From positions 28,074,288 to 28,138,287 of the forward strand of contig CM055833.1 in NCBI GenBank assembly GCA_029582265.1: a stretch of DNA of 64,000 bases, in the 5' to 3' direction. Below are positions 50,101 to 62,100 of this stretch, one piece after another. A model generated the notes under the pieces. It had not been told where the DNA came from. It worked only from the letters and a program-made list of their open reading frames with translations, and did not search any database. The first letter of the stretch is position 1, and each line of letters begins with the position of its first letter. Source of the DNA: Zoroaster sp. YZ-2022 (taxonomy: Eukaryota > Echinodermata > Asteroidea > Forcipulatida > Zoroasteridae). The translations under genes were made by a program, and so were the position numbers.

Positions 50101-53100
50101 TAAGTGTTAAGTAATTTTGGAATCGGATAATTACCAAAAGTGTACATTCCCTGTTTATAACTACAGGTACTCCGTTTTTATAAAGAAACTGCAGGAAATC
50201 CTGAAATCAGGACAGGAGACAAAGGTTTTTTTCTTCTCTAACTAAACATGTTAAGAACCAATCGAGGCATGAATTTATGAACTTTTTGTTACACTACTGA
50301 GTGGCTGATTGATGGTTGATTATTAAACAAAAATTCTTGGACAATTAAGATCCATAAGTTTAATATACTAAGCAATGATTTATAATTAAAACTAGTTTGA
50401 AACTGTGTAACTGCAGTTAGCAAAAACTTAATAAACAAATAAACAAATGGAAATGTCTGAAAAAATACAACACTGTGGACAAATCGAGAACAAAACTAAG
50501 AAATTCTAGAAGAAATTAGAGCAAGCAACACATGATGGCAAATCTGCATACAAACACAACATGATCTGAAAAAAATGTTGGAAAGAAAGCCAACAACTTT
50601 GCACTGTGCTGGCTTCTTAAATACATACTGTCTGTGTGATGAGGATACCGTCTCTTTCCATATGGTTGGTTATTATTTAGCTGTTTGGGGTCTATGTCGC
50701 CAAACAAACTAGCAAAGCTAGACTCTGCAGGATGGTTGCAGTAACAGGTGTACATGTACATGAAACGGGTAAGGGAACATGCAGTCAAGGGCAACGGACA
50801 TAGATGTAGTATTATAGAGCTGTTGGAAATGTATGACCAACACTATATACACATGGACATGTAAATCACAATGTTTGCTGGGTGTGAAATAAGGACCCCT
50901 TTAACAAATATCAGGATTCCCCCAGTCAATTTGGTTGCTCAGGAACCATGCAAAATTTGGTGCCATTATTTTTCTCCCTAGATAGCAAAATTTTGCTCAA
51001 ACTGGCTACATCCATGAATGATTTGGTCCGTCTTCATTAAGATTTCATAATTTTTTTAAAAATCAAAATAAGTACTAATTACCTGTTTGAGCTACATAAA
51101 GTACCATAGTGAAAATTGGTATTTGATTTGACCAAAACAAACTTGCCTGATGCTGTCATCAGTTGACTGGGTTTTCCCGAGTGAATTTTACATTGCCACA
51201 GCAAACCCTTAATTTTGCACGCTGTTACATTGTTGTTAATGGAAATCCTGTCATTTACTATGAACATTTAACAAATTAGGGTGCCATACTGCCATACATA
51301 AATGAATAAATCATATGAAAATCCTACTTTAAACTCATATATAGGTTAACTGGACCTGGCTAATACTTTATTTCCCAACACCAAAACTAAAATTCAAAAT
51401 ATTTAAAGATATGATTTGTATTTTATGGGACTAGGGCAGTCTGCTTACTACAAATGTAAGATTCAACTCAAGTGAAAAGAACTTCATTGGAATAAATGGA
51501 ATTCTTATAAGGCAGTTTTTCACTCGGCAAACAATTACAGATAAGTTATTCACTAAGCAAACAAAATCTGCAAACAAGCATTTTCCATGTAAGAAACTGC
51601 TTACAAATAATGCGCAAGCACTACCACACAACACCAATCTCTCTTGACCTATACACATTCTAACAAGAACCATTGGTCTGAACTCATCACATCAGCAAGC
51701 ATGCTCTAGTTTTGAGCTTTTAAACCAAGTGTTTTAGTTTTTACCACTGTGCTCTGGCTATTTCCTGAAGATGACCAGATCAACTGGTCAAAACGTCCAG
51801 CTGAACATATATTTTAAGATTGATTTCACATGGTGTAACTGTTAAACTAAGTACTTGAGATTAGTACCATTCACTATACTAAGTCTCAAATTTACACACA
51901 TTTATGCACACTTCATATGCACTCCTCATTTCCATCTCCCAGGCCCAGCCCTCGACCAAGGTCTGACCTAGTGATTTCTGAAGCCAAAAGGTGCGGATTT
52001 TAGTCATGTAAGAATTTTGTGGAGATTGTTGCCAATCTTTCTGATGTCGTTTTTTCTATCCCTGGGGATTGTTACTTGAGTACCCCATTCGGCTGGGGAT
52101 ATAGAAAAATTATGGGGATAAAGAAAATTCAGGTGACAAGCCCAAGGGTAAATGTTGGGTGGTGGGGGGGGGGGGGCGGCGAGGGGGGGGCGGCGAGGAT
52201 GGTAACAATTAATCCTCCTACTATAGCTGAACTTTAGTGGCAAGTAGTTGAAGTGGTCAAAATCAGTCAACTCGTTTTTGACTACCATCAACAATACAAG
52301 ACAATGTTTTTACCAGTCAAAAAAACCGTCGACTCATTTTGACCTGTAAATATACATACTACACGTAAGGTTTGACACTTGACAGTGTTCGACTTTTAAG
52401 TGCATTAGATATACCTTGGCAGTCACAGAAGGGTTAACAGGCAGAGTCATGGACAGTCGAGGAGCACTGTTTTAATTTTCTCCTAGCAAGCCATCTTGAG
52501 GTCCTATCATGAATAAGCTGCTTCTTTGGAATTAAGTTCATTTAAACATCACCCCCTCCCATCACCCCCTCCCAGCACCCCGGGTTTCATACCTGCTGGT
52601 TTAATTGGTTGTGGTGGGGTAGCATTATACAGATCTTCCTGGGTCTGGTTCTTTGGTTCTTGACTCTGTACTTTTTGAGATCTCTGCTCATTACCCTCCG
52701 AGTTTCCATAGCCACCAAAGTCAATATTACTAGTACCGCCTGGGGGTGCTAGCACTCTAGAAGACAAACACAAAGTAACATGAAGAAAATAAAAAGACAA
52801 AAAGAAAAAGAAAAAGTTACCATAACAACATCTGTGGAAGCAACATGTTATACGCATTAAGTAAGGCCAAAAACAGAAAAGAAAAAAAAACAGTCCGTTT
52901 TCTGGTGTCTGTGCACGTCGCCTCTGACCTGCGTGTCTGCTTTTTTGGTTTTCTTTTTTTGCTAGATTGTTTGGAATTCTGCCACGCTGTGTTTTAAACG
53001 AGTTTTTCACACAGGGGTATGAACATTTGCCCGATTTGTGCGGCCTCTCTTAGCCACTGCGCCAATTTTGAAGCCGCTTTTTTTTTCCCCCTAAGTTAAA

Positions 53101-56100
53101 TTAAATTAGTCAAACAGCACTATGCTTGAAAAAAACAGTCCAATTTACTGAACCTTCACATATGGATCTTGTTGCACCTAGCAGGCCTCGATCATTGACC
53201 ACTGTTGTATGGTGTTGCATTCAGCAGGGTGATAAGAAAGTTACCCTATTGTTACCCTAACATGGTTAGGGTTAAAGCATCCAGGCCTGGAATTTCACAG
53301 AGGCCATGGCCTGTTACCCTGGTCTTGACTTTGGTCCCTCTCAAAAAAAATGTTCCCATAGACATTCTGATATATTCTAATGGAAGTGGCCTTGCCTCTA
53401 ATAGAATAAAATTCAAGGCCTGAGCATCATAGTCTAACCCACCAACTATAGCTGCACTTAATAGTGGCAAGTACATGTAGCTATAGAGGTAAAAAATCAT
53501 TCAACTGCTCGTTTTGACTGTTAATAATAATAATAATAATAATAATAATGTGTGGACTTATATAGCGCACGTATCCACCAACTAAGTGGTGCTCAAGGCG
53601 CATTATATCATTACCCCTGCTCATAAGGCTCATAAATCATTCCTGAAACCATCTCAGCTCCCTGGGGAGTATACAGCTCTATTGCTGCCATTACAGCGCA
53701 TATAGGGCTAATCAACCAACTCTGCCCTCACAGGTACCCATTTAACCCCTGGGTGGAGAGAAGCAATTATGGTTAAGTGTCTTGCTCAAGGACACAAGTG
53801 TCACGGCCGGGATTCGAACCCACATTCTGCTGCTAACACCAGAACTTGAGTCAGTAAGCTAGACCGCCGCCACTGGTTTATTTTATCATTTTAACCCTCC
53901 TGTTGATTGATCATTCAATATCATTCAAATGGTTTTGAATGATAAAGGTACTATGCCAGCATGTGCATCTACACAGCTAATCCACCATAATCCATCCGTT
54001 CATAAACATAGTTATGAATGGTCATCTTGCTGGAAAATCCCAAAGGCTGAATTGTACAGTGGTCATTTACATGAACAATTTATAGAAACATACAAAATCT
54101 AAGAAAAAAACACATCAAAATACAATTGAGAAGACACAAAACCATGTGGGGCAAATGGTAACAATTCATACCTGATGACTTGGGTATTAACTCTTTCTAC
54201 CCGGAATTATTTCACGTGGACGGAATTGTTTTTATTATTGTAATTTGATACATGTTGACCCAAATGTGCACACAGGGGCATTTTTGACTGGGGTTTTACT
54301 GTCATTTTGATCACCCTCAACAATACAAGGCAATGCTTTTACCAGTCAAAAACGATCATCTCATTTTGACCTGTAAATGTATTTACTACACGTAAGGTTT
54401 GACAGTGACTTTTAAGTGCACTAGATATACCTTGGCAAGTATATCAACATTTTGACTGATTTTGACCCTTGCAGTCATAGGAGGGCTAAGGCTTAATAAA
54501 TCTGGACAGTTACCTCAAACAAAATTAGAAGTTTGGTGGTTTAGTGAAAGATTCTATTGTAAAATGTTGAAAAACACCTACAAACCTTTAGTAAACGTGA
54601 TAAATCCTATGCTCCATGTACCTTATTTGACGCACATAAGATGATCAACTGGATGGTAACGGTAACAAAATCTGAGAGTTTGGTTTTGCAGTTTAATCGA
54701 AGTATTCTCTTGTAAAAATAAATGTTGGAAAGAACGTCGTATCTGACCACCACTTTTTAAGGTTTTTGGTGGAATTTTAACCAGTTAAAATATGATTCTA
54801 TCGATTTTTGGGAGTACAGAAAGCGAAAACTATCTTTAAAATCCACTTTTATGATGGTTTTCTGACTTTATTTCCCGTCTAAAAAAATCCTCCCTTCAGA
54901 AAATAGAAGGATCCTATTATAGTTGCCACTGCGTATGTACAATGACTGTGTTGGTCAATAATGGGGAGTTGACATTATCAAACTGACATGACTGAGGAAG
55001 TCATTGTATACCAAAAATGACTGATTTTTCATGAAATAAATATCCTGGAATAATTTGAAGTATATGTGTGTGTCCATCATCATCCATATGTTCTCTACCT
55101 TACTAGCTTTACTGTTTACTGCGGTACGTTTTGTACACAAAGCATACTACATCACGTACAGCTGCAAAAATAAGTTTATCAACTACGACTTCCGAAAGTG
55201 TTTTTGAAGAATTTTCCAAAAGTAGTACTGACCAATTGTGTTGTTCATCATCGTCATTTGATGGAGATTATACTGATGCCAAAGTTGGTGATATAAGTGA
55301 CATAGAATCGTATCAATTAATCGTATCCCGGAAGCGTATTTGTTTTTTACACCGCAGCGACGGGTTTTGTGCAGTAAAAGTGCCAATTCCGGTCTTGAGA
55401 GAGAGACTACGAAACCCTAGGCGCGCGACGATAGAAAACTCCAAGCTGCAGTCGACCCGGCGCTCTGCAGTGGAACTCATGGAGCCATTCCCTCTCCGTT
55501 GATGGTAGGTTTTTTTTGCGTGTCGAAATTCCCTTCGCGCGCATGCGTGCTGAATGGGTTCACAGTCTTGACACAAGGGCGAAATGCGCACAAAACCCGT
55601 CGCTGCGGTGTAAAAAACAAATACGCATCCCGGAATGGACGAAAAACGGACGAAATCCAGACGAAAATGGCAAATCCGAAGGAAGATCTCGAGTCCGGCA
55701 TAAGCGCACATAATGGTACCCTATTTTTCTTGCTTTTTACGAACAAATATTCGAAGAGCAACCCAAGTTTTGAATGTCTAGTATTTGATTCGTTGAATTT
55801 TGTTATCAGGAAAGTTAATCTCACTGCAAAATGTGTCCAAATTGTTCTTGTTTTGTGCCGATAAAAAATAATCCTTTGGTGATCTTGCCGGTGCTGTCAA
55901 CCAGACTAATAGTTTGACAATGACCTGGCCCCAGTACGTTACTTATACGGACGTATGTCCACACTGCACTGGAAACATATGTGCATGGACGCACACACAA
56001 TACATGTACATGAGTTGCATGTCAAGGCCAGGGGAATCCCATACACACATGTACATGTACGGCCACGGACAACGCGGCGGCAGCCAGACCGTTGTTAAGA

Positions 56101-59100
56101 TGGCTCCTTTCAAGCTCCCGCAAAAGTACGTCATAAAAACAGGAAAAATGTTTGCTGCCGCCACGGGCGCAAATGTCCAACAGATGTCGCAGATTTCAAC
56201 CGCTGGAATTTTGGCTGAAAATCATGAATTTTGGCCGAAAATCATGATTTTTTCAGCAATTTCTGATTTGTTTAAATGTTTTTTGGAATAGCTTATATAA
56301 ATATATAAATAACTAAATACTGTAGGCCTAGGCCTAGGCCTACATACTGAACAATTTTGAGTAAAAAAATTAAAGCATTTTGTATGGATGCCGACTTTAA
56401 CCCCTTGCGTACGGTATTATTTTTACCGAGAGTGAAGGTGGTTGCGGCCAACCACGGAACGTCTGTGGGGCCAGGGAGCGCTGGGTCAAACCCGGCCGTG
56501 GCAATGTGCACAACTCCGCTGTTCAGCCAAGCGTATAGACTGAACAATAAGCGGGCAAGCTAAGCCGGGCATACCCTATTCATCGTACGTGAAGTACCCA
56601 CATAGCGTAATTGAAAGGCCAGTGTTCAGAAATCTCATGAAAAGGCTGTATTCAGAATGCTCTCGAAAGCCCAATCTATTATCAGTATAACACTCTATTT
56701 CAAGAACAATATGGTCCACCAAACTACCAGCCTTCTTGAAGATTTCTATTCAAGGCAAATTCTCAGCAAATGCAGCTGGAAAATCAATTAATTCACCGGC
56801 CGTGGCTGTAGCCGTCAACTGTACGCAAGGCCAAGGGGTTAAGCAACACAGTTAAATCTGTAAATGTTATCAGTCTGGGAAAACTCCAAATACGGCAACG
56901 TTGCTAGATACAGCAACCTTGAGTTGGTGAATACGGCAACGCTTCATTATACGGCAACGTTAGGGTTGCCGTATACTGCAACTCTTTCATTCAAACGCAA
57001 AAAGGGAAACGAAATATGCAAAATTGGATTAGTGAAAATCATAAAAATATGTTCTTTGGTTCCTTACCCAAATACCTATCTGCGCACATCAAAAAGTTAT
57101 CTGTGCATTTTCTTGCAAATGACCGTTTAAAACCAACACTCTAGCCCATCCGACGATTAACGTGCAATTGTGACTACATTTTTGACGTGCAAGAATACAT
57201 CCTCAATCAAGATTATTATTTTACGCATGGTTCATGAAACAAAACTTTAAACATGGTTGTTGTTCACTAAAATATAATAATTAAAATTAAACAAATAACA
57301 TTATTTAGGCCTATGTCAATATGATTAAACACTTTTTTTTAAATTGTATTTTAAATATACTACATTAGAAATTATCAACGTCTCTCTTCGCGGGAAAAGC
57401 TCTGGAAGCGCGGTAAACTCAAATCGACGACAACATTTACACAAACAAAAACTCAATTATTGGATAAAAATAGAAGTAAAAGAAGACATATTTTGCATTT
57501 ATACATTGTGATTAAAGCCAGCACCTTTTGACAATGATAAATAGCCTTGAAGCTGATGTTGAAAGTGAGAAAGGACGGCGAAAACACAAGACATGTACCA
57601 AGAAATATATTGAGAAACCTAACCATCGCCGTTCTTGTTACCACAAACGAAGCCGCAGCATTGTTCATGTCCGATAATGTAATTTCATGTACGTTTGGGC
57701 TTTTTCACGCTTTTTTATGTGATGGGGGGCTGTCGGGTAAAGCCAATTAAAAAAGGGTATATACTATATATAGTGATAATTAAAGTTTTAAACCTTTGAA
57801 ATACGAGAGCAAAGGAGCTTGAAATTCAGACGAGATGTAAAGTATTGAACCTACATGGAAGTGGTGAGAAAGGCTTTGGCCGAAGACCTGGTGCATCACA
57901 TCACTCCTCACTTGGCCCATCCTAGTGACCCGATCATTATATTAGGCTGAAGAAGTTGTGGCAGCACCACTTTCAAAATTCAATAAAGGGAAGGTACAAA
58001 AACACCAGTAACTTTACAAAGAATCTAATTGAACATTACGAAAGTCATCCACCAAAATATTATTTCCGAGTTGAATTCTGCAAATTCCATTGTCAGTTCA
58101 CTTCAAGCGAGACAAGTACAATAGAACACTTCTCCATTTATCCATATCAGCAGACAATGATGGCAGTGCAAATTTAAAAACAATATTTCATTTTTGTCAA
58201 AGTTGTACCTTCCCTTTATCAAAGACAAAGATTGTGTTCCAGCCCTGTTGGAGACATTTTAACCCTAACTCCCTAGCCTTAATTACCAGGTACCTTCCTC
58301 AATCCTTCATAATCCTCCGAAATGTGTTTGTGCATGAAACTCACTGCCTCAATCCTTCATAATCCTCCAACTTGAGTTCATGCATGAAGCTCACTGCCTC
58401 AATCCTTCATAAATCATTGACTATCAAATGCACGACCCTCCTCAATCCTCCAAAATCCTCCAATTGGTGATTTTCGAACATGCCTCATTCCTCCAAAATC
58501 CTCCAAATCCTCCGAAGATACAAGATTATGTTTATGTCAATCCTTCACAATCCTCCATAATCCTTCACATTCATCCAAAGTAAATTTCCATTATGCCCTC
58601 AATCCTCCACAATCCTCCAGGATCTCTTTGAACCATGCTTCCTCAATCCTCCACTATCAAATGCACGACCCTCCTCAATCCTCCATAATCCTCCAATTGG
58701 TGATTTGCGAACGTGCCTCATTCCTCCAAAATCCTCCAAATCCTCCGGAGGATTATAGAGGATTTAGGAGGGTTAGGGTTAAAGTTGGTTTCAGTTTTAA
58801 CAATTATAAGTTAACTTTCAGTAACAAAATACACAGTAATTAAACATTAACAAATGATATTTTTCTTAATTTGATTTATTTAAATCTTTCTTTGTAATGA
58901 CAAAAAATTTATAATTTACTAAATATTTATTTTTAATAAGTACTTGATTGCAATCACAGTTTGGTAAATAATGAGTCAAATTCAAAAGCAATATTTATTT
59001 TTATAAATATTTATATTTATTTAAATTTCTAATTTACTAAATATTTATTTTACTAAGTACGTGATTGCAATCACAATTTAGTAAATGAATCAAATTCAAA

Positions 59101-62100
59101 AGCAATATTTATTAAAATGGAGAAATTATTTAAATTTTTACAGCAGATCTTTGTGATTATACAAAAATTACTAGTCCTTGTTTTTACAATCGGCCTAAAT
59201 AAAACTACAAAACATTCACTCTGTCAATACCTTACTTATAAAAATTGCTTTGTATAATTAGCATGTGAACAAATTACTGGAATAATTGAAAATTTTTCTG
59301 AAATTCAATGATTGACAATCTTGCCTACAGAGTGCTGTATATGTGTTGATTTTTATTCTAACTTGATTTGAGCCAATGGACAAAAACAAATATAAAATAA
59401 ATGATCTCGTATTTTTTATTAACCCTCCTATATACAGTGCAGTTGCCATAGAATTGTCAGACCTTTCAAAACCTTTCAAGTTTGCTGTACTGAAGGGTTT
59501 TGAAAGGTGAGAAAACTGTCTGACAAAAGGGACCTATGAAAGGTTTCGAAAGGTGTAACAACTCTCTGAACAAACTGGTGTTGAAATGTTTCAATACCTT
59601 TCAAAGGGTATTGAAAGGTGTGATTGTTCAGTAGCAACAAATTCTGGAGGGTTTTAAAGGGTTCATAATAATTGATAGCCATTTTGGCCCGTAAGCAGAT
59701 TTTGAAAGGTTTTGAAACGTCAAACCATAGGAGGGTTAAAGAGGTGCATATTTTCATTAATACTTGGGGGAATGAAAAAATTTAAATTGCTTATAGGAAG
59801 TTATGTTGGAATTTTTCTTAAAGGACTTGGTGAGTAGATTACAGAACACTTAATTTAAAAAATTGGTCAAGGCGTTACCAAGTTATGGTCCAATAAAGAT
59901 TTCAGAATGTGCTGTTTCCCTAGACAACAAACGTAAACAAAGCAACAATAAACAAAAACTGTTTTTATACCATCTCATTTATTTTATTTACACTTATCAA
60001 GCATCTCAATTCACCTTTTCTTGTATGTATGTTGCCTATATTTTTCATATCAGTGGTTTTTTTTCAGAGGATACATCACATTATGAAGATATAGCTCACT
60101 AAAAAAGCCTTAAATTTGCATATTTTAAGTATCCTTTTCATAATGATTGTAGAGGATCTTGTGAATCATTTTGCATATTCTGAGTCTTTGTTACTCATAT
60201 TTAAAGTATAAATATGTTCCAAGCTGAGAACATTAATGGTTGTTGTGTAACACTGGCATAAATTTGGGCTTAAACACCAAATTTTCTTTTTTTTAGCTCT
60301 GGAGACTAAGTCCGGCTAATTAAATATGCAAAAATGTCATAAGTTAAGTTCTGTCAATCCTATTCCACTCAAATTTGGTCAGTGGGTAAACATTTGGATA
60401 CCAATATACTCAAAGTAAAAGAAAAACAATTATAATAATTTCACAGGTAATTTAGGGTCAAAAGCCTTGTTTTTCATTACTTTAACCCTCCTACTGTTTG
60501 ACCATTTGAAACCATTCAAAATTTCCACTTACCAAAATGCCCATTGGTTTTGTACACACCTGGTGATACCATTTGAACAGTGTTGGTAGCAAGCTTTACT
60601 ACCATTCAAATCCATTCAAATCCATTCAAATGGTTTTGAATGGTGGATACACTACACCTTGGTGTGTTTCCATAGCCGAATGGTTTCAAATAGTGAATGT
60701 ACTACACAGTGGCTTATCATTCAAATGGTTTTGAATGGTGGATACACTACACCTTGGTAGGTTTCACATAGCCGAAAAACAAAACCTGCATTACATAGAT
60801 AAAGTGGACTATCCATCATCTCAGTACCCTATGGAGTTTTAACACATGGTGGCCAGTGTACAAGTAATTGATCTACCACTTAAAAATGGCACTAGGGTCT
60901 TTAGGGTATAGCAGACCTGTCATTCAAAACCATTTACTCATGTCACTGGCATAGAGGGTCCATTGATTCACCACTTAGAAGTATCCAAAACAAGGTTTTG
61001 TATTAGCTGACCTACCATTCCAAACCATTTGGGGAATCAATACTGTACACATATTTCACCATTCAAAACCACAAAAGCGAATGGTTTCAAATGGTGGATC
61101 AACTTGTATGAAAAAGGCACCAGAAGTAGGAGGGTTAAGCTAATTATATATGCATAACGTTATAAATAATGACAATAATTTATAAATCTTGACAAATCTC
61201 TATTTCAAATCTCTATTTCAAATCTCTATTGTCCCAGTCCCACTTCAAAGCAAATGCTGTGCATGATCCAGTCAAAAAGTATGAATTTTCACAGATTTTT
61301 TATTTAAAAAAATATTTTTTTTTGGAAATTTCTGTGTGGAGCCAGTGATATTTTTTTTAATCCTTCAAACTGTCAATTTGAAAATTGGAGGCTTCAGATG
61401 CATTGGTAACGTTGTTTTGAGACAAGCCGGGAGCACGGGAGGTGGGAAATTCAGAATGCTGTTTATCGTGTATTTTAAAAATATTTTCGAATTTTTCTTT
61501 TGCATTCTAGTAAATAAAGGATTAGATTTTTTTATGATATCCAAAATAATAATAATAATAATAATAATAAGCCGCTTTCTTATGCTTAAAGTCTCTAAAT
61601 ATCAACACAAAAATTGCAAAATCTCATGTTGTTGCGCCTTGCCTAGTGGGGTCAAACGTTGTGTTTGACGCGCCTATTAATACAGTTGCTCAATTTATAA
61701 GACCATGCTCTTCTGCCAAGTAGATTACTTCCTTCCTCCATGCTTACACTGATGCCAACCAAGCAATCAAGACACCAGCCCCTCTCCCCAATCTACCAAT
61801 TACACACATATTTCTACTGCCGCACCCTACTGGTAGGCAGATTCACGCAAACCGCTGATGGTGGCGCTATTATTCATATCCTTTTTTTCTGTCGAAGTTG
61901 TGACCCGCCGAAAGTTCATTGACGCGCCCGATAGTACGTGTGAAAATGCACAGGCACAATATCGCTAGCGCCTGGTTACGCTGATGAGGCCTGAGGCTTC
62001 AATGTTTTCCTGGACGCCATTTTTATGAGCACTAAATTATGCAGTCGATAAAAAAAAATCAGCGACGGGAAACCTTTCGTTATGGAAATACAGGCAACTG

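Noticed and set aside
52757..53010. Upstream extension of JPT exon 2 as a longer first exon
   Set aside because: The extension is Phe/Lys-rich low complexity, while the splice from exon 1 at 63538 gives an in-frame join and recreates the family motif SRVL.
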